In this document: positions 24,328 to 33,133 of the stretch, piece after piece | Layout: the number at the start of each line of letters is the position of its first letter | Position numbering within the stretch: position 1 is the first letter of the stretch | Assembly (NCBI RefSeq): GCF_002979865.1 | Contig: NZ_PCPZ01000002.1 | Span: 372,001-436,000 of the forward strand | DNA length: 64,000 nt | From: Arthrobacter sp. MYb214 | Lineage (GTDB): Bacteria > Actinomycetota > Actinomycetes > Actinomycetales > Micrococcaceae | Reading direction: 5' to 3' | Position numbers and translations under genes: made by a program | The notes under the pieces: generated by a model | What the model saw: only the letters and a program-made list of their open reading frames with translations | What the model was told of the DNA's origin: nothing | Databases searched by the model: none

Positions 24328-25545
24328 ATGCTGGAATCCATGGAATCACAGCGCATGGCACAGGGCTCGGCCAGGGAAGTCTTCAAGGTCTTCCTGAAGC
24401 TCGGCTTGACCTCTTTTGGCGGTCCCATCGCCCACTTGGGATACTTCCGCACCGAACTGGTTGATCGCCGCCGCTGGCTCGATGACCAGCAGTACGCCCA
24501 ACTGGTCGCATTGAGCCAGTTCCTGCCGGGCCCGGCATCCAGCCAGGTCGGTTTCGGCTTGGGATTGCACCGGGCCGGAATGCGCGGTGCCCTGGCGGCA
24601 TTCCTGGCATTCACCCTGCCCTCTGCGGTGGTGATGGCGGTCTTCGCCTTCGGCGCTTCGCTGTTCAGCGGTCCCATCGGTACCGGGCTGCTGGCCGGCC
24701 TGAAAATCGTTGCGGTCGCCATCATCGCCCACGCGGTACTGGGCATGGCAAGGAACCTGGCTCCGGATCGTGCCCGTGCCGCCATTGCGGTTGTCGCCGC
24801 CGGATCGGCGCTGCTTTTGGCCGGAAGCTTCGGGCAGGTCCTGGCCATTGCCTTCGGCGCATTGGCAGGATATTTCTGGTGCCGCGGCAAGGATGCCGGA
24901 GCAGCGGCGGCTATGCAGTTTCCGGTATCAAGGACCGTGGGCATCAGCTGCCTGTCGCTGTTCGCCATCCTGCTTTTCGGGTTGCCGGTGGCAGCCCTTG
25001 CAACGGGCTGGGATCTGCTGGGCTTCATCGATGCGTTCTACCGCTCCGGCGCCCTGGTCTTTGGCGGCGGGCACGTGGTCCTGCCGCTGCTCCAAAGCGC
25101 AGTCGTGGATCCCGGGCTGATCAGTTCCCAAGAATTCCTCGCCGGCTACGGCGCGGCCCAGGCCATGCCCGGACCGCTCTTCACCTTCGCCGCGTACCTT
25201 GGCGTCCTCGTCGACTCGGGTCCCGGCGGCGCTGCCGGAGCGCTCATCGCCTTGCTTGCCATTTTCCTTCCGGGCTTCCTGCTGCTGCTCGGCGTGCTGC
25301 CGTTCTGGAACCGGGTGAGCCACTGGCCTGCCGCCAGGGCCATCATGCATGGCGCCAACGCGGCAGTGGTCGGGGTGCTCGCCGCCGCACTGTACAACCC
25401 GGTCTTCACCTCGGCGATTACTTCGGCTCCCGCTTTCGTCCTGGCCTTGCTCTGCTTTGTTTTGCTGACCGCCTGGAAGATGGCCCCATGGATTGTCGTG
25501 GCCATCGGTGCGCTCGGGGGAGTGCTGCTGGGCGTGCTGGCTTAG
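24328..25545 (+). CDS. chrA: Chromate transporter (CHR family)
   Basis: A 405-residue membrane protein with the two-domain CHR architecture. The first half has FLKLGLTSFGGPIAHLGYFR and LSQFLPGPASSQVG; the second repeats the pattern with GALVFGGGHVVLPLLQ and GYGAAQAMPGPLFTFAAYLG. CHR proteins expel chromate in exchange or by proton motive force and may move other oxyanions such as sulfate. No chrB or chrR partner is adjacent, so chromate resistance is not proven. Its 3' end faces the siderophore-binding lipoprotein gene across about 80 bp. Confidence 0.88.
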   Translation: MLESMESQRMAQGSAREVFKVFLKLGLTSFGGPIAHLGYFRTELVDRRRWLDDQQYAQLVALSQFLPGPASSQVGFGLGLHRAGMRGALAAFLAFTLPSAVVMAVFAFGASLFSGPIGTGLLAGLKIVAVAIIAHAVLGMARNLAPDRARAAIAVVAAGSALLLAGSFGQVLAIAFGALAGYFWCRGKDAGAAAAMQFPVSRTVGISCLSLFAILLFGLPVAALATGWDLLGFIDAFYRSGALVFGGGHVVLPLLQSAVVDPGLISSQEFLAGYGAAQAMPGPLFTFAAYLGVLVDSGPGGAAGALIALLAIFLPGFLLLLGVLPFWNRVSHWPAARAIMHGANAAVVGVLAAALYNPVFTSAITSAPAFVLALLCFVLLTAWKMAPWIVVAIGALGGVLLGVLA

Positions 25546-25623
25546 GCAGGCTCGGTGAGCTGCTGGGGCCGGCACCCCGTTGCGCCTCGTGGCGCCCGGG
25601 TACCGGACCTCGGCGCAATGCCC

Positions 25624-26592
25624 CTAGTTCAGGCTCTTGGCTGTGTTGAGCACTGCGATCAGCTCGTCGAACCATTGCGCATAGCTGCTGTAGGTGAACG
25701 GACGCTTATCATCCCATTCGACCACCTGGCTGGCCTCTACCGCTGGCAAAGACGCGAAGACGGGATGGTCCTTGACCTGCTGCGCGGTGCCCGAATAGCT
25801 CAGCACCACATCGGCAGGGTAATCGGCAACCTTCTCCCAGCTCATTGAAGCCCAGCCGCTGTCCTCGGTCTGGCCGACAATATCGAATCCGAGTTCATCC
25901 AGCAGGGCCAGCTGGCCCAGTGATTTCTGGCCGACGTACAGGTCGTCATACCCATTGAGCGCGATGATCCGCAACGGCTGGTCCTTGGCCAAGGCACGCA
26001 ACTGTTCAAGTTTGGCTTGGTAGTCGGCCTTGGCGGCGGACTGCGACGCAATATCCCCACCCAATGACTTGGCCAATGATTCATAGTCCTCGATGACCTC
26101 CAGAACAGGCCGGTTGCCAAATTTGATGCCCAGGAATGGAGCCGTGGCAGTGGCCTCTGCCTGGACCTTGTCATCCCACCAGGTCCAGCCCGTGCCTTCG
26201 GCATTGCCGAAGCCCACGATCAGATCCGGGTCGAGGCCAAGCAACTTCTCCAGGCTGAACTCTCCGTCCTGGCCGATGATGGTCATCTCTGCTGGATCCG
26301 CACTGCCAAGGGCCAGGCTGCCCGACTCGTCCAAACCGTATCCGAAGACGCCCGAGGGGCGGATGCCGTAGTCCCAGAGTGCCGCAGCCGAATAGGAATC
26401 GGTGACCAGCGTTTGCGGTGTGGCATCCATGGAGATGGTTTTTCCATAGCCGGAATCGGTGAAGCTCCACGCTGCGCTGGCTTCGCCGCTTGAAGGGGAA
26501 GCGGCCTGGGTGCTCGGGCTGCAGGCGGCCAGGGCCAGGGCTGCGGCCAGCGAAGCTGCGCCGAAAAAGACGCGTCGGGTCATTGGTTGCAT
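25624..26592 (-). CDS. Ferric-siderophore ABC transporter binding lipoprotein
   Basis: A 322-residue FepB/FhuD-class substrate-binding protein. The N-terminus is an RR-containing signal (MTRRVFFGAASLAAALALAA) with lipobox LAAC, so it is membrane-anchored outside the cell. The body shows LGLDPDLIVGFG and YPADVVLSYSG, typical of the periplasmic-binding fold used for iron siderophores. It is the last gene of an ATPase/permease set and lies 13 bp after the ATPase gene. The des genes in this window suggest a ferrioxamine-like ligand, but that is inference. Confidence 0.88.
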   Translation of the reverse strand: MQPMTRRVFFGAASLAAALALAACSPSTQAASPSSGEASAAWSFTDSGYGKTISMDATPQTLVTDSYSAAALWDYGIRPSGVFGYGLDESGSLALGSADPAEMTIIGQDGEFSLEKLLGLDPDLIVGFGNAEGTGWTWWDDKVQAEATATAPFLGIKFGNRPVLEVIEDYESLAKSLGGDIASQSAAKADYQAKLEQLRALAKDQPLRIIALNGYDDLYVGQKSLGQLALLDELGFDIVGQTEDSGWASMSWEKVADYPADVVLSYSGTAQQVKDHPVFASLPAVEASQVVEWDDKRPFTYSSYAQWFDELIAVLNTAKSLN

Positions 26593-26605
26593 GTTCTTTT
26601 CCTTC

Positions 26606-27406
26606 TTAGATGGCCTCGTGGCCCAGCGGGATCACGAGTGGTGTGTGCGAGACGGGATCCTGGATGATGGTGCAGGGCAAGGCGAAAACTTCGCGGATCA
26701 GTTCCTCGGTGACAATCTGCGAGGGAGGTCCTGCGGCGACGATCTCACCGGATTTCATCGCGATCAGGTGCGTGGCGTAGCGGCACGCTTGGTTCAAGTC
26801 ATGGAGCACCGCAACCACCGTATTGCCCTGTTGCTCGTTGAGCCTGCGGCACAGTTCCATGATTTCGATCTGGTGGGAGATGTCCAAGAAGGTGGTCGGT
26901 TCATCGAGCAGCAGCAAAGGAGTCTGCTGGGCCAGTACCATAGCGATCCAGACGCGTTGGCGTTGCCCGCCGGATAGTTCGTCGACCAGCCGCCGGGAGA
27001 GCCCGGTGGTGCCTGTGGCGTGCATGGCGCTGAGCACTGCTTGCTCGTCCGCGGCAGACCATTGGGAGAACAAGCCTTGGTGCGGGCTGCGGCCGCGGGC
27101 GATCAGATCCGCAACGGTGATGCCATCCGGGGCGATGGAGGACTGCGGCAGCAGCCCCAGCCGCTGGGCCACCTGCTTGGCTGGCAGGGACAGGATCGGT
27201 TTGCCATCCAGGATGACCTGGCCGGAGGAAGGCTTCAGCACCCTGGACAGGGCGCGCAGCAAGGTCGATTTACCGCAGGCGTTGGGTCCAATGACGACCG
27301 TAAACGAGCCCGGGGGGATGGATAGCGAGAGGTTTTCGGAGATGGCCGATGGCCCGTAGCCCAAGGTGAGCCGGTCGGCGGATAGCTGCGGATGGGTCAT
27401 GCTCAT
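26606..27406 (-). CDS. Ferric-siderophore ABC transporter ATPase
   Basis: A 266-residue FepC-class ATPase. The Walker A is GPNACGKSTLL, the signature is LSGGQRQRVWIAM, the Walker B is LLLLDEPTTFLD, and the switch histidine follows in VVAVLHDLNQACRYA. It energises the FecCD permease pair encoded directly upstream and overlaps the upstream permease gene by 4 bp (ATGA). The C-terminal end ALPCTIIQDPVSHTPLVIPL matches the FepC group. Confidence 0.93.
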   Translation of the reverse strand: MSMTHPQLSADRLTLGYGPSAISENLSLSIPPGSFTVVIGPNACGKSTLLRALSRVLKPSSGQVILDGKPILSLPAKQVAQRLGLLPQSSIAPDGITVADLIARGRSPHQGLFSQWSAADEQAVLSAMHATGTTGLSRRLVDELSGGQRQRVWIAMVLAQQTPLLLLDEPTTFLDISHQIEIMELCRRLNEQQGNTVVAVLHDLNQACRYATHLIAMKSGEIVAAGPPSQIVTEELIREVFALPCTIIQDPVSHTPLVIPLGHEAI

Positions 27407-28449
27407 TGGCGTCGTGCCTCACGAAGTAGTAGCCAGATCAGGTAGACCCCGCCGATGCTGACGGTGACTACGCCAACCGGCAGGGAAGTGTTCTCCAAAA
27501 CGCGCTGGGCCAGCACATCGCTGGCCAGCAGCAGCACGGCGCCGAGCAATGCCGAGTAAGCCAACGACACGCCTGCGCTGCCCATGATCCGGCGCGCGAT
27601 TTGCGGAGCAGCTAGCGAGATGAAGGCGATGGGGCCTGCCGCCGCGGTGGCCAGGGCAGTCAACGCCACCCCGATCACCAGCAAGGACAGCTTGCTGGAT
27701 TCGGTGTTGATGCCCAGCGCCACAGCAGCGTCATCGCCCAATTCCAGCAGGCGCATCCTGCGCGTGCAGGCCATGGCGCCCAGCGCGAGAGGCAACGCGA
27801 CCGCTGCGGCCGGTATGGCCTGGTCCCAGCCGATGGCATTCAGCGAGCCGGCACCCCAGATGGCCGCGGACATGGCGTCCTCCAGCTCGCTGCGCAAGAT
27901 CAGCCAGGTGTTGGCCGAAGCGAGGATCGCGCTGACCGCGATCCCGACGATGATCAGCCGGAATCCCTCAGAGCCGTTCTTAAAGGACAAGGCATACACC
28001 ACGGCCGCGGTGGCCAAGCCACCAGCCAATGCACCGAGTGCCACCTGGAAATACCCGCCGCCGAAGACCAGCATGACGGCCAGCGCACCGGTATAGGCAC
28101 CGGTATTGAATCCGATAATGTCTGGAGAACCCAGGGGATTGCGGGTCATGGATTGGAAAATTGCCCCGCTGGCGCCTAGCGCTGCGCCCAATAGCAGTGC
28201 CATCAGAACGCGGGGCAGCCGCCATTGCAGCACCACCCGCTGGCTGCTGGCCTCCCCGGCTCCAGCCAGGGTATTGAGCACTTCGCCCAAGCCCAGCGTG
28301 TAGTCGCCAGTGGCCAACGCGTAGAGGCCCAGGGCGGCCGCCAACACCGAGAGGAGTGCGGCGAGAAGCAGCTGACGTGGTTGCACGCGCAACCAGATGC
28401 GTCCAATGCGCAGTACCCGGTGGCCCGGGCCAAAATCCACAGCACTCAT
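27403..28449 (-). CDS. FecCD-family siderophore permease (FepG-like)
   Basis: A 348-residue inner-membrane permease with about ten hydrophobic spans. FecCD hallmarks include LPRVLMALLLGAALGASGAI, FQSMTRNPLGSPDIIGFNTG and the cytoplasmic coupling loop AAAGPIAFISLAAPQIARRI. It pairs with the upstream FepD-like permease, overlapping it by 4 bp, and with the ATPase gene downstream. Confidence 0.93.
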   Translation of the reverse strand: MSAVDFGPGHRVLRIGRIWLRVQPRQLLLAALLSVLAAALGLYALATGDYTLGLGEVLNTLAGAGEASSQRVVLQWRLPRVLMALLLGAALGASGAIFQSMTRNPLGSPDIIGFNTGAYTGALAVMLVFGGGYFQVALGALAGGLATAAVVYALSFKNGSEGFRLIIVGIAVSAILASANTWLILRSELEDAMSAAIWGAGSLNAIGWDQAIPAAAVALPLALGAMACTRRMRLLELGDDAAVALGINTESSKLSLLVIGVALTALATAAAGPIAFISLAAPQIARRIMGSAGVSLAYSALLGAVLLLASDVLAQRVLENTSLPVGVVTVSIGGVYLIWLLLREARRQ

Positions 28450-29522
28450 AGTCCGCTAGCCTGCTTGCGCCGAACCAGCCAAATCAGCACCGGAGCGCCA
28501 AGCAAGGCCGTGACGACCCCCACCTGCATTTCGCCGGGCGGGACAACGATGCGGCCGAGCACATCGGAAACGAGCAACAGCACCGGGCCGAGGATCATCG
28601 AGAAACACAGGATCCATCGCTGATCCGGTCCGACGATCCAACGGCTGATATGCGGGATCATCAAGCCCACGAAGCCGATCGGGCCGGCGGCGGCGGTCGC
28701 TGCGCCGCAGAGCAGGGTGACCGCCACAATCACCACTGCGCGGGTCAGGCCGATATTGGTACCCAGCGCGAGGCTGGCCTCATCGCCCAAGGCCAATGTG
28801 TTCAGCGAGCGGGTGCACAGCACCGCCAAGACCAGCCCCAGGATAACGAAAGGGGCGATGACGCCCACCATGGGCAGGGTGCGGTTGTTCAAGGTTCCCG
28901 CGCCCCAATAGCGCATGCGGTCAAAAGCCTCGGGGTTGAGCAGGGTCATCCCGTTGGAAATTCCTCCCAGCACGGCGCCCAGTGCGACGCCGGACAAGGT
29001 CAGCCTGGCCGGTGTCGCTCCACCGCGGCCACGCGATCCAATGAGGTATACCGCGAGGGTGGCCAGCACGGCTCCGGCGAAGGCGAACCAGATGTACTGG
29101 GAAATGTGGGTGATGCCGAGGAACGCCACAGCGAGCACGACGGCGAATCCGGCGCCCGCATTGACCCCGAGGATACCGGGATCTGCCAGCGGATTGCGGG
29201 TCAGTGCCTGAATCAATGCGCCGCCAACAGCCAGGGACATTCCTGCCAGGAGCCCAATCGCGGTGCGCGGCAGGCGCAGCTCGTTGATGATCACCAGTGT
29301 TTCGGGTGTGCCAATTCCCCATAGCGCCTGCCCGGCAGCCAGCGGCGCAATCGCCTTTGCTCCAATGCCCAAAGACGCGAAGAGGGCGACTGCGAGCAAG
29401 CCGAGGCAGAGGGCCAACGCCGCTGACTTCCAAGCATTGCTGGCGGCCAATCCTGCTGATCCATGGGCGGCTTTGGCTTGATCGGACTTGTTGGCGGGCT
29501 GATGCGGCGCAAGGAGGGTCAT
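28446..29522 (-). CDS. FecCD-family siderophore permease (FepD-like)
   Basis: A 358-residue permease, first gene of the ferric-siderophore importer operon. I start it at the ATG at 29522, which has GGAAAG 7 bp upstream; the longer frame adds an unconvincing N-terminus. Hallmark stretches are LPRTAIGLLAGMSLAVGGAL, IQALTRNPLADPGILGVNAG and GPIGFVGLMIPHISRWIVG. About ten spans are present. An IdeR-like box at 29591-29609 lies 70 bp upstream, consistent with iron repression. Confidence 0.92.
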   Translation of the reverse strand: MTLLAPHQPANKSDQAKAAHGSAGLAASNAWKSAALALCLGLLAVALFASLGIGAKAIAPLAAGQALWGIGTPETLVIINELRLPRTAIGLLAGMSLAVGGALIQALTRNPLADPGILGVNAGAGFAVVLAVAFLGITHISQYIWFAFAGAVLATLAVYLIGSRGRGGATPARLTLSGVALGAVLGGISNGMTLLNPEAFDRMRYWGAGTLNNRTLPMVGVIAPFVILGLVLAVLCTRSLNTLALGDEASLALGTNIGLTRAVVIVAVTLLCGAATAAAGPIGFVGLMIPHISRWIVGPDQRWILCFSMILGPVLLLVSDVLGRIVVPPGEMQVGVVTALLGAPVLIWLVRRKQASGL

Positions 29523-29590
29523 GCGACTTTCCGTAATTAGGGAACACTCACTGAATCGCGAGCACAAAAAGTCACACTACCATGATGTTT

Positions 29591-29609
29591 TTAGTTTAGG
29601 GCAAAATAA
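29591..29609. promoter_or_regulatory. IdeR/DtxR-like iron box upstream of the importer
   Basis: TTAGTTTAGGGCAAAATAA matches 14 of 19 positions of the DtxR/IdeR consensus TTAGGTTAGSCTAACCTAA. It lies between the permease start and the convergent end of the DUF5671 gene, where the importer promoter must be. Confidence 0.55.
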
Positions 29610-29657
29610 GTCACAATAGACGCACCTATTTACAAATTGGTGCTGAATGCGTTCCGA

Positions 29658-31304
29658 CTAGGCGAGATTGATAAAACGCACCGACCCGTCAGCTTCGGCA
29701 AGAACCATGAAGGAATCATGATGAGTTGCCAGGTATTCCTCGATGCGCGCCAGCACCGACACCTCGGCCCGGTCGTCCAATGCAGGGCCGGACGAAGCCA
29801 TCCACGTCACCGCTAGCTCCGGGCGCGCTTTGAGCTGAGCCGCCATCGGCTCGGAAGCCGCCGGGCCAACGATTACCACTGCTCGACGTGTTATCGCCCC
29901 CTGAGAGGCAATGGATTCTCCGGAAGAACCGGCTCTGGAATCCTTATCCGAACGCCACAGCGCAAAGTGGTAGCCGGCCACGGCAGCGGTCGCAACCAGC
30001 CAGCCCAGCGGGCCGCGAACGGTGTCCAGGAGGGAATCAAGACGAGAATCGGGTTCCAGGTAGAACTCGAAAATCCGGTACCCGAAGACCAGCAGGGAAA
30101 CCAGCGCGACGACGGAACTGGCTCCGAAGAACAGGACCAAATAGGCGCTGCGCGAGTCTGCCGGGAAGGGCTTCCAGGGCTTGAAGTACCAAAGCCATGC
30201 GGCGGCTCCGAAGGCGAGCAAGCCGAGACCATGGCCCAGCAAACCCGCGGAGTAGCCCACCGAGACGCTGGACCCGAGTGCTGCGAAGAGCGCATTGACC
30301 ACCATGCCCAGCCCGGTAGCCAGCACGGCCAGGCTGACACCGCTCAGCGCCAGGTGCGCTGCGCCAACCACGGAGGCAGGGTGCAGCCCGGAACGCAGCT
30401 GGGACTGGTGGTAAATCCAGAGAACCGCGGCCGCCACAATGATGGCCAGCAGGCTTGGACCGCCGTCGAGGAACAGCTCGGTGCGTTCCTGCGCCGTCCA
30501 TGCCTGCGGCCACACCCAGGAAACCAGCTCGGCGATCGCCAGCAGGAACGCCAACGCCGGTGCGGCCAGGCCCAATACAACCAGCAGGACGCTGTTCAGG
30601 AGATTGGACATCTTCTGGACTCTGCGCAGTTTCCAATGCCAGAACCACAGGGCCGAGGAACCTGCCAGCCAGACCAGCGCCATCAGCAGATTCGGCATGC
30701 CGGTGGGGCCCACCAGGGTGTTTTCCGGCACGACCAGGATTTCCAACGCGACCGTCAGCGTGGCAATCAGCGAAAGCGCGAAGAGCACCATGCTGAAGTA
30801 ATTTCCCGCGGTGGCCGCCAGCTGGGCGAATTGCCGCGGTGCCGTACGCGGTGAAGTGATTTGGCGGTGCTGCCAGGCGCACACCGTGCCCCAGCCCAAG
30901 GCCACCGCCAGCGTCGACTGCCATGCACCGTCGCGGGCTGCGGAAACAAGTCCCGCCAGGAACGCCAGCGCGGCGCAGCTGCTGGCAGCCAGGGTGGCAA
31001 GGTACGCGGCCGAGGCCTGCAAGGACCAGATGGCTGAGTCGAAGGCCGACGGCCGGGCCAAGCGCTTGCGGATGGAACGCCACAACAGCCAGGCCAAGGG
31101 GATTCCAACCAGGGTGAAGGTGAAGGCCATCGCCAGCTGCTCGGTGCTGACCAGCAAGGAATCGAAACCATGGAAGAGCGCGGTAAAGAGCGTAGACAAG
31201 CCCGTAGCCGAGACCATCAACAGCACGAACAGCAAGCCGTGGAGGATCACTGGACGCAGCACGCTGCTGCTTTGCACGTGGAACGCCGGGGCGGTTGCGG
31301 CCAT
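29658..31304 (-). CDS. Polytopic membrane protein, DUF5671-like
   Basis: A 548-residue membrane protein with about twelve or more hydrophobic spans and repeated internal units (for example VILHGLLFVLLMVSATGLST, later SVVGAAHLALSGVSLAVLAT), followed by a soluble C-terminal tail of about 90 residues. It resembles the DUF5671 family of uncharacterised membrane proteins. The start is the ATG at 31304, which overlaps the stop of the upstream gene by one base (TGATG). Alternative frames in this stretch are GC-driven shadows. No function is known. Confidence 0.7.
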   Translation of the reverse strand: MAATAPAFHVQSSSVLRPVILHGLLFVLLMVSATGLSTLFTALFHGFDSLLVSTEQLAMAFTFTLVGIPLAWLLWRSIRKRLARPSAFDSAIWSLQASAAYLATLAASSCAALAFLAGLVSAARDGAWQSTLAVALGWGTVCAWQHRQITSPRTAPRQFAQLAATAGNYFSMVLFALSLIATLTVALEILVVPENTLVGPTGMPNLLMALVWLAGSSALWFWHWKLRRVQKMSNLLNSVLLVVLGLAAPALAFLLAIAELVSWVWPQAWTAQERTELFLDGGPSLLAIIVAAAVLWIYHQSQLRSGLHPASVVGAAHLALSGVSLAVLATGLGMVVNALFAALGSSVSVGYSAGLLGHGLGLLAFGAAAWLWYFKPWKPFPADSRSAYLVLFFGASSVVALVSLLVFGYRIFEFYLEPDSRLDSLLDTVRGPLGWLVATAAVAGYHFALWRSDKDSRAGSSGESIASQGAITRRAVVIVGPAASEPMAAQLKARPELAVTWMASSGPALDDRAEVSVLARIEEYLATHHDSFMVLAEADGSVRFINLA

Positions 31305-31786
31305 CAGTAACCCATCTCCTCGGCGGTGCACAGGCCGACCTGCCACGGCATGCGGTCAATCAGCCAGGCTCCATCGATCTTGCGCAGCTCGAACGCCTCT
31401 TCATATGAGGACAGATTCCCCAAGGGCAGGAATTGGGCGTCGCGGGTATTGAACCTGGTGCGCACGGTAGCGCTGGACTCCCCGACGGTGCTGCGCAGCA
31501 GCTGCACATCAAGCGGCTGCGGGGCATAGGGTTCGGGAGAGCACAGCGTCCTGGATTGGCCTTCAACGGTGTAGCCCTGCATGGCCGGCAAATCCTCGGC
31601 CTCGAAAGCCATCAGATATCTTTGCACGACCCCTTCCGGAGTGTTCTCCCCGTGGACCTCTGGTGCCGAGCGCAGCGAAACCACGAGCAATGCGGCTATA
31701 ACCAAAGCCACAATGGCGGCGGCAAGGGCCAGCAGAACCACCCGCGCCGCCGAAAATTTACTTGTCATTGCATCATTTTGGTCCAC
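31304..31786 (-). CDS. Membrane-anchored extracellular protein of unknown function
   Basis: A 160-residue protein with a short cytoplasmic N-terminus, one membrane span (VVLLALAAAIVALVIAALLV, about 16-35) and an extracellular domain of about 120 residues. That domain begins TPEGVVQRYLMAFEAEDLPA, which resembles the NTF2-like/DUF4878 type of lipoprotein domain, and it contains two cysteines that could form a disulfide. It is coupled by a one-base stop/start overlap to the polytopic membrane protein gene. I do not recognise the family with certainty. Confidence 0.65.
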   Translation of the reverse strand: MDQNDAMTSKFSAARVVLLALAAAIVALVIAALLVVSLRSAPEVHGENTPEGVVQRYLMAFEAEDLPAMQGYTVEGQSRTLCSPEPYAPQPLDVQLLRSTVGESSATVRTRFNTRDAQFLPLGNLSSYEEAFELRKIDGAWLIDRMPWQVGLCTAEEMGY

Positions 31787-31859
31787 ATCAGGACAATAAT
31801 CCAGCGCCTCGGAATCAAGATTTGATGAAGATCTCAGTTACTGTTTTGCGTTCGTGCGG

Positions 31860-31874
31860 GATAATGGATGGGTG
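31860..31874 (+). promoter_or_regulatory. Candidate -10 element for leaderless dusB
   Basis: GATAAT at 31860-31865 lies 6 bp before the GTG at 31872, where transcription would be expected to start. No Shine-Dalgarno sequence precedes that GTG, which fits a leaderless transcript. Confidence 0.4.
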
Positions 31875-33056
31875 ACGACCCTGACTGATGCGCCAACCAA
31901 CACCCCGACCCTCAAGCTGCCTCCATTGCAGCTGGGCAAGCTGACCATTGATACCCCGGTGGTTCTTGCTCCGATGGCTGGGGTGACCAACCGCGCCTTC
32001 CGCCGCCTCTGCCGCGAATATGGCGGCGGGCTGTACGTGACCGAAATGGTGACCGCCCGGGCACTGGTGGAACGCAACCCCGAATCCTTGCGCATCATCT
32101 CCCACGATCCCGACGAGGAGATCCGCTCCATCCAGATCTACGGCGTGGACCCCGGCACCGTGCGCGCTGCCGTGCGCATGGTGGTTGACGAAAACCTGGC
32201 GGACCACGTTGACCTGAACTTCGGCTGCCCAGTTCCAAAAGTCACCCGCAAGGGCGGCGGCTCGGCCCTGCCCTGGAAATCGGATCTCTACACCTCCATC
32301 ATCGAAGCCGCGACTTCAGAGGCCGCCAAGGGCGATATCCCGCTGACCGTGAAGATGCGCATCGGCATCGACAAGGACCACCTGACCTACCTGGAATCAG
32401 CGAAAATTGCCCGGGACCACGGTGCGGCCGCAGTCACCTTGCATGCGCGCACCGCCGGTCAGTACTACGCGGGGCACTCCGACTGGGACGCGATCACCAC
32501 CCTGCGCGAAGCCATGGATGACATGCCGGTGCTGGGCAACGGCGATATCTTCAGTGCCGAGGATGCCATTGAAATGGTTGAGCAGACCGGTGCCGCCGGC
32601 GTCATGGTAGGCCGTGGCTGCCAGGGCCGGCCATGGATTTTCGGCGACCTGCAGGCGGCCTTCGAGGGCCGTGAAGACCGTTTCCGCCCGGGCGTGCGCA
32701 AGGTCGCCGACACCGTATACCGCCATGGCGAACTGCTGGCCGAATTCTTCGAGGACGAGGGCAAGGGCATGCGCGATATCCGCAAGCACATTGCCTGGTA
32801 CTTCAAGGGCTACCCGGTAGGCGGCGAAATCCGCTCGCAGCTGGCCCAGGTGCCATCCCTGGCAGTGCTGCGCGAACTGCTGGACCAGCTGGATCTGGAC
32901 CTGCCGTACCCGGGGGTTGCCGCAGAAGGCACCCGCGGACGTGCGGGCCACCCGAAGAAGACGCACGTCCCCGACGGCTGGCTGGATAACCGCGTGATGA
33001 GCGATGCCCACCGCGAAATGATCAAGGCCGCCGAGCTGGATATCTCCGGCGGCTAG
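31872..33056 (+). CDS. dusB: tRNA-dihydrouridine synthase
   Basis: An FMN-dependent enzyme that reduces uridine to dihydrouridine in tRNA. About 394 residues. The N-terminal PVVLAPMAGVTNRAFRRLCR binds FMN, the catalytic cysteine is in NFGCPVPKVTRKGGGSALPW, and VMVGRGCQGRPWIFGDL is the C-terminal FMN-phosphate region. I prefer the GTG at 31872; a GTG at 31854 in frame is possible. It is the first of the dusB-dgt-dnaG block that is conserved in actinobacteria. Confidence 0.93.
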   Translation: MTTLTDAPTNTPTLKLPPLQLGKLTIDTPVVLAPMAGVTNRAFRRLCREYGGGLYVTEMVTARALVERNPESLRIISHDPDEEIRSIQIYGVDPGTVRAAVRMVVDENLADHVDLNFGCPVPKVTRKGGGSALPWKSDLYTSIIEAATSEAAKGDIPLTVKMRIGIDKDHLTYLESAKIARDHGAAAVTLHARTAGQYYAGHSDWDAITTLREAMDDMPVLGNGDIFSAEDAIEMVEQTGAAGVMVGRGCQGRPWIFGDLQAAFEGREDRFRPGVRKVADTVYRHGELLAEFFEDEGKGMRDIRKHIAWYFKGYPVGGEIRSQLAQVPSLAVLRELLDQLDLDLPYPGVAAEGTRGRAGHPKKTHVPDGWLDNRVMSDAHREMIKAAELDISGG

Positions 33057-33133
33057 CCACCCCGGGATAGCCACGGCTACGCCACTAGTGGATAACTCCT
33101 CAATGCCGGCAAAGAGTTACTAGACTAGGAACT

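Noticed and set aside
30037-31359. Alternative minus-strand frame (440 codons) over the DUF5671-like gene
   Set aside because: The alternative is Arg/Gly/Pro-rich and lacks membrane spans, whereas the chosen frame has a regular span pattern and a stop/start overlap with its neighbour.
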